Of a stretch of DNA of 46,890 nt, positions 28,627-36,905 are shown piece by piece. Below the pieces are notes generated by a model. The model searched no databases, was not told where the DNA came from, and saw nothing but the letters and a program-made list of their open reading frames with translations. The number at the start of each line of letters is the position of its first letter. Position 1 is the first letter of the stretch. Source of the stretch: Candidatus Obscuribacterales bacterium (GTDB lineage Bacteria; Cyanobacteriota; Vampirovibrionia; Obscuribacterales; Obscuribacteraceae); the NCBI GenBank assembly GCA_019752635.1, contig JAIELX010000074.1, positions 1 through 46,890 on the forward strand. The letters run 5' to 3'. Made by a program: the position numbers and the translations under genes.

Positions 28627-29529
28627 TCAGGACCAAGCGCCGGAGCGGCTCTGCCAAGCAGGATCGGAAAAGTCGACGGGGTGATCCAATTTGCCGTTGT
28701 AAAAATCGGCCTTTGAATCCAATTTTGCTCGCTTTAGGGTTTTTACGTACCACAACAGCGCTTCTTCGCAAGACTGACTGCCTGGTCCAAACTGTCTATC
28801 AAACAGTGACATACTCTTTTTGAATAAGACTTCCGATTTGGCAATCTCGTGCCTAGCAGCTTCCAATCCGGCTGCGCTCAAAACTACCCGGGCCTCGTAG
28901 TATGCGATACGTTCCGGTTTCCAACGCTGCCGGTTCGCGGCGATCTTCCCTTGCAATCGCTTAATCGATTCTTCGGCTTTCGCTAGCTTGTCCGCTCCGA
29001 TGTAAATTGGCGCCATGCCGGAGATGGTGGACGCAGTCGAGAGACTTTCAGGCTCGCGTTGTTCTTTTAGGAAGAGCGCTTTCTCAATAACCGGAATCGC
29101 TTCATCGAATCGACAAACTCTACCCAGGCATTCAGCCTGCGAGGTCAGGGTGACCGCAAGTTTGTCAGTCATGTTATTTTCCTGAAGTAGTTTGATTGCG
29201 GTCGGGAAACGAGAAAGCGCATCACCGGTTTCTCCGTCTTCGCTCATCCAGTTAACGATTTGATAGCTTACGATGACGCGATCACGCGCGGGCTGTTTTG
29301 GATCTTGGGCTTTGTCCCAGGCGGCGAGCATAAGTGCTTTGCGATTCGAAAGCCCCTGTTGAAGAGCGGTCCGTGCCTCGTTCACTTTCTGCACACATTC
29401 TGACTTCGGTAAGAAATAAGGCAACGCGACGGACATGGTAACTGATATGGTCAGAGCGCCGAACATCGCAATACCTATCAAAATGATAGATAGAAGCGTG
29501 ACCCGATTTTTGGGCACGGAATTTTCCAT
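28627..29529 (-). CDS. Membrane-anchored TPR protein
   Basis: 300 residues. GGGAG lies eight bases before the ATG. One hydrophobic segment (about residues 11-38) follows a short basic N-terminus and would anchor the protein with its bulk outside the cytoplasm. Residues about 55-285 are tetratricopeptide repeats (SQAECLGRVCRFDEAIPVIE, ISGMAPIYIGADKLAKAEE). It lies between the second caspase gene and the DUF4034-like gene on the same strand, so it is a plausible scaffold or partner for the secreted caspases. That role is inferred from position only. Confidence 0.82.
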   Translation of the reverse strand: MENSVPKNRVTLLSIILIGIAMFGALTISVTMSVALPYFLPKSECVQKVNEARTALQQGLSNRKALMLAAWDKAQDPKQPARDRVIVSYQIVNWMSEDGETGDALSRFPTAIKLLQENNMTDKLAVTLTSQAECLGRVCRFDEAIPVIEKALFLKEQREPESLSTASTISGMAPIYIGADKLAKAEESIKRLQGKIAANRQRWKPERIAYYEARVVLSAAGLEAARHEIAKSEVLFKKSMSLFDRQFGPGSQSCEEALLWYVKTLKRAKLDSKADFYNGKLDHPVDFSDPAWQSRSGAWS

Positions 29530-29653
29530 TTAGTCATCTCCCGATCAAATCCTGCTTGCATAACCCGCTAGCGAGCGTGATATGGGCTTCGATGAATTGA
29601 GTATCATTCGAGAGCATTGCAAACTTGTGACTGTTCGCATAGCATGGGCAAGG

Positions 29654-31285
29654 TTAGAGTCCGGGGCGCGGTGCCACCGGTGGAACCGAAATGATCAGAT
29701 CGTGCCCTTCCCACTGACTCTTCATAACGGGAATTTGAACTCTGCCGCGATCGCGTTGAACTTCGTCCTCAACTCGGTCGCGCAACGTCTCAAAGGCTTC
29801 CGCCAGCGTTGTTCTGTCACCATGCACTCGTAGCGCTGACATTAAGTGCTTGGTAAACACGCTGTTGTCCCCGGACTTCGACTCCCACGAAACCTGATTC
29901 GGTTGACTGGATGAAATCACGAGCTGTCCGGTTCCCTGCGCAATTTCCTCAACGTCCACATTGGCACCACGAAAAATGCCTTTGCTTTGCGGAGTCACGT
30001 TGCCACTGTAACAAGCATCCAGCACCATCATCACCCGGTCGGAGCGAAGCCTTCCCTTTATGATGCGCGTAAGGTCTTGCATCGGTAGCCCCGATGAATA
30101 AAGACTTTCCGGATCCGTATCGCACGCCAGGAGATAATTTACCCCGCCCACATCCGCATCAGCAGGGCTTCCGTGAGTGGAAAGATACACTATGACCAGG
30201 TCGTCCGGTCGCACCACGCGAGGGAGCCACTTGTCTCCCAACTCGTTGAGAATGCGAGAGCGCGTAGCCTCATTGTCCGTAATCACTCGTACGTGATCTT
30301 CGGCGAAGTGACACTGCTCAACTAAGAATTTGCCGAAGTCGCTTGCATCCTTAGCAGGGCACTTCAAATTCAATTGCGAATTCTGAAACTTGCTGATCCC
30401 TACAACCAATGCCCATTTATCTTTGATTGGTCGATTCTTTGAAGTCGTGGAGGCAGCCACAGTGACGATACTCGGCGGCGTTAGGCCTGGCGACACAGCA
30501 GCGGGTGAAATGGCGACGGCGACGTCTGTTTCCTTAAATGGCGTCGGCTCCGGCGGCGCCGTAGTTTGAGTGTTGGTGTTAGCCACCAGTGGCACCAGGT
30601 CCCGCTGTTGCAGAGGTACCGTAAAACCGGAGGTTCGGCTTCCCGGCAGTTCGTTTCGACCATAAGGCGCGGCAGTTCCTTCTACTTCCGACTCACTCTC
30701 GCTAGCATTCCGCCCCGTGGGAACTGCGGTGCCAATGACCTCGGGAATGAACTTTTTTTGTTCAAACTCGTCCACGGGCTTTGTTGCTGCAGGCGTGCCT
30801 TTGTTCGGTCGCGCTTCTTTGCTCAATCCGCCGTCTTGGCTCAAAGGCGCAAGTCTTCGCCCTGTTTCATCAACTTTTGTCCAGGTTCCTTTGCCAAAGA
30901 GCCCTCGCAGAAGCAGACGGTCGTTCCCGATAAACTGGTATGACCCCTCATCCCTTTTGCCGCTCAGCTCGCCGGTAAGCGCAATCAAAATGTAGTTACC
31001 GGAGTGGGCTCGAATTTTGCCAGTTTCAGCAGCAACAGCATCAATTGCCGCGGGGTGAGTGGAGTACGTTCCGTCGGAGTTAAAGCGCAAAAACAGTTGC
31101 AATCCGGGGTGTCGGGGTACGTCTATCACCCACTGTCCGACTAGTTTCGCTGCGGTTCCAGCTAGCTGTTCGTGCTTGGCGCCCTCAGCTTTCTTGCGCG
31201 ACTCCTGAGCATCCGACGGCAACACAAGCAGAGAAAGACTTGCTGCGGTAAGGATACAGTATAGAATCTGGATGTCGCGATTCAT
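29654..31285 (-). CDS. Secreted caspase-family (C14-like) protease with lipocalin-like N-terminal domain
   Basis: 543 residues. A signal peptide covers residues 1-26 (cleavage near SDA-QE). Residues about 45-140 form a small beta-rich domain (LVGQWVID, LFLRFNSDGTY, GNDRLLLRG) that resembles lipocalin-like modules. A Pro/Thr-rich linker of about 140 residues leads to the p20-like caspase domain (about 287-535). The dyad is intact: His371 in STHGSP and Cys425 in LDACYSG. The WALVVGISKF start strand and Asp residues near the pocket also fit. Bacterial orthocaspases/metacaspases usually cut after Arg or Lys; specificity here is not determined. The caspase core is very similar to that of the gene at 31782-33191, so they are paralogues. 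Confidence 0.9.
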   Translation of the reverse strand: MNRDIQILYCILTAASLSLLVLPSDAQESRKKAEGAKHEQLAGTAAKLVGQWVIDVPRHPGLQLFLRFNSDGTYSTHPAAIDAVAAETGKIRAHSGNYILIALTGELSGKRDEGSYQFIGNDRLLLRGLFGKGTWTKVDETGRRLAPLSQDGGLSKEARPNKGTPAATKPVDEFEQKKFIPEVIGTAVPTGRNASESESEVEGTAAPYGRNELPGSRTSGFTVPLQQRDLVPLVANTNTQTTAPPEPTPFKETDVAVAISPAAVSPGLTPPSIVTVAASTTSKNRPIKDKWALVVGISKFQNSQLNLKCPAKDASDFGKFLVEQCHFAEDHVRVITDNEATRSRILNELGDKWLPRVVRPDDLVIVYLSTHGSPADADVGGVNYLLACDTDPESLYSSGLPMQDLTRIIKGRLRSDRVMMVLDACYSGNVTPQSKGIFRGANVDVEEIAQGTGQLVISSSQPNQVSWESKSGDNSVFTKHLMSALRVHGDRTTLAEAFETLRDRVEDEVQRDRGRVQIPVMKSQWEGHDLIISVPPVAPRPGL

Positions 31286-31367
31286 TGCGCTGCTCCAAAA
31301 GTAGTCAATCCACTACATTCTAGCTCAGCAGCGATTAGCGCTTCGTGAATTTGCTCCGAAACCTTTG

Positions 31368-31685
31368 TCAACAGGCCAAGAGCGTTCTCAAGTAACTAAC
31401 GCCGAAGGCCTCGTGCATGCGCTGCTCGCCACCTTCCTTTTCAAACTGCAATTTGGCGATAATGCCCGCGCGTTTCCAGGCATTAACGAACAATTCCAGA
31501 TCGCAGTCATCCAGTGCATCGGCAAAGGCAAGCAAACTTTGTTCAAGTGACTGGGGAGCAAGGCTTTCGGCACAATCTTCGTTTACCCTTTCGCCAGAAT
31601 CGATCGATTCGACCGGGCTGCTATCCAACTGCAGCAGCTCGCTAAAACCACCCGCGATCGGATCACTAAAATACAGAATTTCCAT
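31368..31685 (-). CDS. Small hypothetical protein between the two caspase genes
   Basis: 105 residues from the ATG at 31685, preceded by GGAGG nine bases upstream, a strong ribosome site that makes this gene real rather than a shadow. The protein is acidic and soluble, with no signal peptide. An N-terminal acidic region (residues about 15-45) is followed by a helical region. I do not recognise a family. It lies 96 bases after one caspase gene and 82 bases before the other, all on one strand. A caspase inhibitor, chaperone or regulator would be a reasonable guess, but a cytoplasmic location would separate it from the exported proteases. Confidence 0.7.
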   Translation of the reverse strand: MEILYFSDPIAGGFSELLQLDSSPVESIDSGERVNEDCAESLAPQSLEQSLLAFADALDDCDLELFVNAWKRAGIIAKLQFEKEGGEQRMHEAFGVSYLRTLLAC

Positions 31686-31781
31686 GGTCCTTTGCCTCCG
31701 AGCAGCCGACACGGATATAAAACCACCGCTCGATAAATCGAACGTAAACGGGCGCGATAGAAAGTGACCGCGCCGCTTTTA

Positions 31782-33191
31782 CTAGCGCCAGTCGGAAGCG
31801 GTAATGATCTTGAATCCGTCAATCAACCAGACGCCCCCTCGATTCACCAACATATATCGCCAGAGAACAGGCTGACCGGTAATCCACTTTTCGTTAACGA
31901 GAATAACCGCAGTTTTGCCGGAGTTACTGATGCGCTTAAACGATTGCGGCGGCATATTGCTCACTTCCGGAACATACTTTTGTTTGCGGACATTAATCGA
32001 ATAGCGCGCAAAAGGAGTAGCCTTCTTAATCGTCTCGGTAAAATCAGCATAAGCCTCTGCCGGCGTGCCGTAAGCCATGCGCACAAAATGATCGCGCAGC
32101 GCCTTTTCTGCAGCGTCAGGCATATTGACGGCGGACGAACTGCCGGTTTTCGGGACTGATGGCGCCGGCGGTGCCACCGGTTTACTAACGGAACGTGTTG
32201 GCTGCTGTGCAGGAACGACGGCAGGTTCCGGTGCCTCCCCGGGAAGAGCTGGTCGCGGCTCAACAGGAGACGCCGACAATCGTAAGTCGGAACCGTCCCA
32301 TTTACTCTTGAGCACCGGCGTCTGAAGCTGCCCTCGCTCTCTCAAGACATCTTCCTTCACTTTGTCTTTCAGATAGCTGTAGGCATCACCAATTGAAGTG
32401 TCAGCTCCGCGTACTCTCAGAGCCTCCAATAATCGCTTGGTAAACACGCTGTTCTGCGCACTTTTTGATTCCCACGAAGTTTCGTTCGGCAAACTGGAAC
32501 AAATCACCATCTGTCCCGTGCCCTGAGAAATCACTTCGGCATCCACGTTTGCCGGACGAACAATCCCTTTCTCTTCAGGATTAGTAGCGCCGCTATGGCA
32601 AGCGTCCATTATGATCAAAGTTCGATCGGAGTGCACACGCGCTTTGATTATGCGAGACAGATCCTGCATCGCAATGCCACTTGCATAAAGACTATCCTTG
32701 TTGGTGTCGTAGGCCACTATGTAGTTGACGCCACCAACATCCATTTCCGCTGGACTGCCGTGAGTTGAGAGATAGATGACAACTAAATCGCCAGGCATGG
32801 CCGCACGCGGAAGCCACTTGTCACCAAGCAGCTCAAGAATGTTTTCGCGAGTTGCCTGCTCATTGAGAAGCAACTTCACATGATCCTTCGCGAATCTCCC
32901 TTCGGTAACGAGGAAGTTGTAAAAATCCTTCGCGTCGTTTGCTGGAAACTTGAGATTCAGCGCCGGATCTTTAAACTTACTTATGCCGACGACCAAAGCC
33001 CATTTATCTCGTATAGGTTGCTGAGCGACAGCTGAAGACGAGGGCTCATCCGGTGCGGCAGATACATTTATGACACTACAGCACCAGGCCAGCGAAGCGA
33101 AGAGTACGCCCGCACCAATTAGCTTCAGCCGATGAGCTCTAAGGTTCCCGGCAACAGGATAGGATTTGGCGTTGTCTGTCGGCCACTGCAT
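31782..33191 (-). CDS. Secreted caspase-family (C14-like) protease with NTF2-like C-terminal domain
   Basis: 469 residues. A basic N-terminus, hydrophobic segment (about 22-42) and SAAP cleavage region indicate export. The caspase domain (about 60-305) holds an intact dyad: His144 in STHGSP and Cys198 in MDACHSG. A Pro/Ala/Val-rich linker (about 308-355) leads to a C-terminal domain (about 357-469) with the helix-then-beta-sheet pattern of NTF2-like folds (EKALRDHFVRMAYG, WRYMLVNRGGVWLIDGF). Its core is roughly 60 percent identical by eye to the caspase at 29654-31285, but the accessory domain sits on the opposite side. AGGAG is only about two bases from the ATG, which is unusually close. Confidence 0.9.
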   Translation of the reverse strand: MQWPTDNAKSYPVAGNLRAHRLKLIGAGVLFASLAWCCSVINVSAAPDEPSSSAVAQQPIRDKWALVVGISKFKDPALNLKFPANDAKDFYNFLVTEGRFAKDHVKLLLNEQATRENILELLGDKWLPRAAMPGDLVVIYLSTHGSPAEMDVGGVNYIVAYDTNKDSLYASGIAMQDLSRIIKARVHSDRTLIIMDACHSGATNPEEKGIVRPANVDAEVISQGTGQMVICSSLPNETSWESKSAQNSVFTKRLLEALRVRGADTSIGDAYSYLKDKVKEDVLRERGQLQTPVLKSKWDGSDLRLSASPVEPRPALPGEAPEPAVVPAQQPTRSVSKPVAPPAPSVPKTGSSSAVNMPDAAEKALRDHFVRMAYGTPAEAYADFTETIKKATPFARYSINVRKQKYVPEVSNMPPQSFKRISNSGKTAVILVNEKWITGQPVLWRYMLVNRGGVWLIDGFKIITASDWR

Positions 33192-33263
33192 AGCTCCTAT
33201 TATCCTATTGTTTACAGCTTCCTGCTACAGCCAATACTCCCGATAACCCCGGGCGATTACAAG

Positions 33264-33527
33264 CTAGAACTTGATTTGGGGTTTACCGCCGATAGTATCT
33301 TTGATCCAGCCGGTGACTCCGGGGCGAGAGAATTCCAGAACGAGCGAACCGTTTTCATCTTTCTTGAATTCAACGTCGGGCAAACCGTCCGCCTTGCTTC
33401 GAGCAGCTTGGCTCAGGGCTTTTTGATTTTCCGTATCACCCCAAACTTTCGAACTGATATCATTCCAGCGCTCACTAACAAGAGCGTCTTTCATTTCTTC
33501 TACTTTGTTATTGAATTCGTTGTCCAT
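33264..33527 (-). CDS. Small hypothetical protein, 87 residues
   Basis: The ATG at 33527 has AAGGTGGT six bases upstream, a near-perfect Shine-Dalgarno, so I use it rather than a longer frame from 33611. The protein is charged and soluble, has an N-terminal helix (NNKVEEMKDALVSERWND) and a short beta-rich C-terminus. Family unknown. It is divergent from lexA with a 204-base shared upstream region, and lies 72 bases before the first caspase gene on the same strand. It may be the first gene of that run, or an independent LexA-controlled gene. Confidence 0.72.
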   Translation of the reverse strand: MDNEFNNKVEEMKDALVSERWNDISSKVWGDTENQKALSQAARSKADGLPDVEFKKDENGSLVLEFSRPGVTGWIKDTIGGKPQIKF

Positions 33528-33604
33528 TTCACACCACCTTTCGATTTCTGCCAACGGATACAGAGTACAAATTGAAGATGACAATGAATGGACAATTTTC
33601 GGTG

Positions 33605-33642
33605 TAGACAAACAGATTCACCGATACTATACTTACGTATGT
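33605..33642 (+). promoter_or_regulatory. lexA promoter with overlapping palindrome
   Basis: TAGACA at 33605-33610 and TATACT at 33628-33633 are separated by 17 bases, one mismatch each from the sigma-70 consensus. The near-palindrome ACTTACGTATGT (33631-33642, one mismatched pair) overlaps the -10 and the expected start site. LexA commonly represses its own gene, so this palindrome is a candidate operator. It does not match the cyanobacterial or Gram-positive LexA box well, so the assignment is an inference. Confidence 0.55.
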
Positions 33643-33731
33643 GATCTCTTGTTGGCTACCCGAAAAGTCCGTCCATTCGCCACTAGCTAGGCAACCGGTA
33701 CGGCAAACGCCAGAAAGACGGTAAAGGAACT

Positions 33732-34415
33732 ATGGTAGACCTCGATATATTGCCACCCAGACAAAGGGAGGTTGTTCGTCAGATAATTCAACTTACGGAC
33801 GAACACGGTTACCCGCCCACTTTGGCAGAACTTGCTAAAGCACTGGGACTGAGAAACCGAATGACAGTGCATCAGCATGTAGTGGCATTAAAGAAGAAGG
33901 GCATCGTTCGCTGGGAGCCCGGGCTCAATCGTTCACTGCGAATTGTAGGCAGTGTCGACGCCGAAATCGGTCCAGACGCCGATGCTAACGGCAAGCTCAT
34001 CGCAGTTGACGACATAGTTGACGAAGAGGACGAAAAACCCAAAGGCATTCCGTTAGCCGGCACCATCGCCGCAGGGCGTCCAATTGACGCAGTGGGCACA
34101 GACGACTATCTTGAAATCGAGAATCAGTATCTCGACAATGGCTGCTTCGCATTGAAAGTCAAAGGCGATTCCATGATTGATGACGGCATTTGCGATGGCG
34201 ATTTCGTCATAATCAAACCGCGTCCGAACCCAAACAATGGCGAAATTGTAGTCGCAACTTTAGAAGACGGCACCACAACGCTAAAGCGCTTCTTCAAAGA
34301 AAAGAACCGCTTCCGGTTGCAGCCCGCAAACTCCGAAATGGAGCCAATCTTCATCAACTCAATGAACGACATGCAAGTTCAAGGTGTCGTTGTAGCCCTC
34401 TATCGCAAGATGTAG
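33732..34415 (+). CDS. lexA: LexA repressor (SOS transcriptional regulator and self-cleaving peptidase)
   Basis: 227 residues, with AAAGGAA before the ATG. The N-terminal winged helix-turn-helix (about 1-70, PPTLAELAKALGLRNRMTV) binds operators. The C-terminal S24 peptidase domain has the Ala114-Gly115 cleavage site in TIAAGRP, nucleophile Ser147 in KGDSMIDDGICDGD and Lys185 in TTLKRF. RecA filaments on single-stranded DNA trigger self-cleavage and induce repair genes. The linker between domains (about 75-105) is longer and more acidic than usual, which makes the protein about 25 residues longer than typical LexA. sfsA follows 63 bases downstream. Confidence 0.95.
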   Translation: MVDLDILPPRQREVVRQIIQLTDEHGYPPTLAELAKALGLRNRMTVHQHVVALKKKGIVRWEPGLNRSLRIVGSVDAEIGPDADANGKLIAVDDIVDEEDEKPKGIPLAGTIAAGRPIDAVGTDDYLEIENQYLDNGCFALKVKGDSMIDDGICDGDFVIIKPRPNPNNGEIVVATLEDGTTTLKRFFKEKNRFRLQPANSEMEPIFINSMNDMQVQGVVVALYRKM

Positions 34416-34478
34416 GGTTGTATACTCAAAGCCGCCCGGGTGAGGTTCAGCCACGCCGGAGTTTTGAGAGTACTAGCG

Positions 34479-35192
34479 ATGATTTCCGAAACACTTGAAC
34501 CCGCCGTATTGATTCGTCGGTATAAGCGATTCTTAGCAGACGTTGAGTTTCCCTCAGGCGAAACAGCCACAATTCACTGCCCGAATCCCGGCAGCATGAT
34601 TGGCATTGCCGAACCAGGCACGCCCGTTTGGCTTCGTCCGGCCAAAGAAGGCAGAAAGTTAAGCCACACCTGGGTCGTCTCCGAATTACCCGACGCCTAC
34701 GTCTGTGTCGATACTTTGATGGCGAACAGACTTCTATTCAACGAACTGAAACGCGGCTCGTTCGCAGACATCCTTTCATATGCAAATATCGGCAAAGAAA
34801 AGACATTCGGAGACAGCCGCTTTGATTTCTTCCTGGCGCAAAGTACGGCGGCAGATGCAAAAGATTGTTATATGGAAGTCAAATCCACAACTTTGGCAAT
34901 CGAACAAACGGCTATGTTTCCCGACGCAGTGACGGCCCGAGGGTTACGCCATTTGGGTGGACTTGTTGAAGCAGCCAGACAAGGATTCCGCGCCGTGCAG
35001 TTCTTTTGCCTGGCAAGACAAGATGTACTCGACTTTCGACCGGCCGACCACATTGATCCCGCCTACGGCAAGGGCTTGCGCCAGGCAAGTGAACGAAGCG
35101 TAGAACTTGTCGCCTGGACAATGAAAATCGAACGCAACTCGGGTCTGTTTACCTTTGCTGCAGGCTCGCAAGTACCGATCGTCCTATCGTGA
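34479..35192 (+). CDS. sfsA: SfsA family protein (sugar fermentation stimulation protein A)
   Basis: 237 residues from the ATG at 34479; a start at 34440 would add 13 residues. GAGAG lies about eight bases upstream. The sequence shows the whole SfsA pattern: N-terminal RYKRFLADV (an OB-like part), HCPNPGSMIG, then a nuclease-like fold with SRFDFFL and EVKSTTL, and the signature PDAVTARGLRHL. SfsA was described as a maltose-gene regulator that binds DNA, and its second half has a PD-(D/E)xK-like fold. Its true activity is not settled. It lies downstream of lexA in the same direction and may be co-transcribed. Confidence 0.92.
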   Translation: MISETLEPAVLIRRYKRFLADVEFPSGETATIHCPNPGSMIGIAEPGTPVWLRPAKEGRKLSHTWVVSELPDAYVCVDTLMANRLLFNELKRGSFADILSYANIGKEKTFGDSRFDFFLAQSTAADAKDCYMEVKSTTLAIEQTAMFPDAVTARGLRHLGGLVEAARQGFRAVQFFCLARQDVLDFRPADHIDPAYGKGLRQASERSVELVAWTMKIERNSGLFTFAAGSQVPIVLS

Positions 35193-35339
35193 CAACCGCT
35201 ATTGACGATCTGTCGACCGTCGGCACGACATGCATTTTCGCAACTTAACACCAAATTGCATTGCCCCCCCGCAATCGCAGCAAGCACGGCAAATCGAGCC
35301 GCAGCGATAATTAAAGTCGGATCATAATTTCGGCAAGGT

Positions 35340-35379
35340 GCACACCGGGCGATATGCTGCTTTTGCAATCGGGGTGTGC
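35340..35379 (+). promoter_or_regulatory. Leader hairpin covering the cydA ribosome binding site
   Basis: GCACACC (35340-35346) pairs with GGTGTGC (35373-35379). Inside, CGAT (35350-35353) pairs with ATCG (35368-35371) and TGC with GCA, closing on a seven-base loop. The 3-prime arm contains the GGGGTG that serves as ribosome site for the ATG at 35382. Folding would therefore hide it. The pairing is read directly from the sequence; a regulatory role is an inference. Confidence 0.5.
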
Positions 35380-35381
35380 TT

Positions 35382-36905
35382 ATGGAACTTGATCCATTTT
35401 TCTTGTCACGCGTACAGTTCGCGCTGACGATCATGTTTCACTATATCTTTCCGCCGCTCACCATTGGGTTGAGCGTGTTCATGGTGTTCATAGAATTTAT
35501 GTGGGTCAAAACAAACGATCCGCTCTACGAATCCATGGCAAAGTTTTGGACTAGAGTGTTCGCCGTAAACTTTGCCATGGGAGTAGCCACCGGCATTGTA
35601 ATGGAGTTCGAATTCGGCACTAACTGGGCGCGCTATTCCAAGTTCGTCGGAGACGTATTCGGGTCAGCATTGGCGGCAGAAGGCATCTTTGCGTTCTTTC
35701 TTGAATCCGGCTTTTTGTCAGTGGTGGTTTTTGGATGGGGAAAAGTTTCGCGAAAGCTCCACCTGTTCTCAACCATGATGGTTTGCCTCGGTTCAATTTT
35801 TTCATCCATTTGGATAACAATCGCCAATTCGTGGCAACAAACACCGGCCGGCTATCGACTGGTGACAGCCGCGAACGGATTGGTGCGCGCGGAAATTGTC
35901 GATTTCTGGGCGATGGTCTTTAATCCGTCAACAGTTCCCCGACTTTTGCACGTTTGGATTGGGGCCTTTGTCCTCGGCGCGTTTTTTGTACTTAGCGTCA
36001 GCGCATTCTATATATTGAAAAACAGACACATGGAATTCGCGAAGCGAAGTTTCATCATCGCGCTAATCTATGCAGCAGTGGCATCAGGAGCCGCCGGCGC
36101 ATCGGGGCACTTGCAGGCCTGCGAAGTAGCTGAGCAACAACCGGCAAAACTAGCAGCGATGGAAGCACATTTTGAAACCGGCACCGGCGGCACCGGGCTC
36201 TATCTCTTTGGCTTCCCGAATGTAAAAGAGAAACGCGTAGAGGCCGGCATTTCAATACCGTCACTGCTGAGCTTGCTTGTTTACTTCAACCCGGACAAGC
36301 CTGTAAAAGGGCTAGATAAGTTTCCGGTACAGGACCATCCGCCAGTTGAGATTCCATTCTATTCCTTTCACATTATGGTACTGCTCGGTGGATCATTCAT
36401 CGGTCTGACCAGTCTGGGACTCTTCTTTCTCTGGCGTAAAACCATTTTTTCAAAGCGGTGGCTACTCTGGCTCTTCGTATTCGGAGCAATACCAGCGCTG
36501 GTGGCAAATGAAACCGGCTGGATCACAGCGGAAGTCGGACGCCAGCCATGGGTTGTTTACGGACTACTGCGCACAGTAGACGGCTACTCGCACACTGTTC
36601 CCGGAAGCCACATACTAGCGTCCATCATCATGTTCACGGTGATCTACAGTTTACTTTTTTGGGTCTGGATCTACGTACTGCATTCCAAGATTATGCATGG
36701 TCCGGAGCCAGTCGTTGCCGGCGCTCAACCAGTAGAGACCGGAACAGACTCCGCCGAGGCGATTTTAGCGAGCGCATCGCGTTATGCTGATCCTTCCGGC
36801 GATTCGTTGACGCTGGCCAAACCGCGCACAAGCGCATCAGATGCAAACGCAGAGGCTGAAAGGTCGGACAATGACAATCCGGACAACGGCGGTGCGATAT
36901 CGTGA
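35382..36905 (+). CDS. cydA: Cytochrome bd quinol oxidase subunit I
   Basis: 507 residues, nine or so membrane spans. The subunit oxidises quinol and reduces oxygen to water with high affinity, using hemes b558, b595 and d. Key residues are visible: His20 in FHYIFPP, Glu100 and Glu108 in the second span region (AAEGIFAFFLESG), His190 in RLLHVWIG, Met332 in SFHIMVLLG and the conserved GRQPW at 386-390. The stretch between His190 and Met332 is about 65 residues shorter than in E. coli, so this is a short-Q-loop enzyme. The C-terminus carries an extra hydrophilic tail of about 60 residues. Its stop overlaps the start of cydB. Confidence 0.96.
   Translation: MELDPFFLSRVQFALTIMFHYIFPPLTIGLSVFMVFIEFMWVKTNDPLYESMAKFWTRVFAVNFAMGVATGIVMEFEFGTNWARYSKFVGDVFGSALAAEGIFAFFLESGFLSVVVFGWGKVSRKLHLFSTMMVCLGSIFSSIWITIANSWQQTPAGYRLVTAANGLVRAEIVDFWAMVFNPSTVPRLLHVWIGAFVLGAFFVLSVSAFYILKNRHMEFAKRSFIIALIYAAVASGAAGASGHLQACEVAEQQPAKLAAMEAHFETGTGGTGLYLFGFPNVKEKRVEAGISIPSLLSLLVYFNPDKPVKGLDKFPVQDHPPVEIPFYSFHIMVLLGGSFIGLTSLGLFFLWRKTIFSKRWLLWLFVFGAIPALVANETGWITAEVGRQPWVVYGLLRTVDGYSHTVPGSHILASIIMFTVIYSLLFWVWIYVLHSKIMHGPEPVVAGAQPVETGTDSAEAILASASRYADPSGDSLTLAKPRTSASDANAEAERSDNDNPDNGGAIS

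Noticed and set aside
28586..28771. N-terminal extension of the secreted DUF4034-like protein
   Set aside because: The upstream 62 residues overlap the end of the TPR gene, are basic without a domain, and would bury a good signal peptide that has its own ribosome site.
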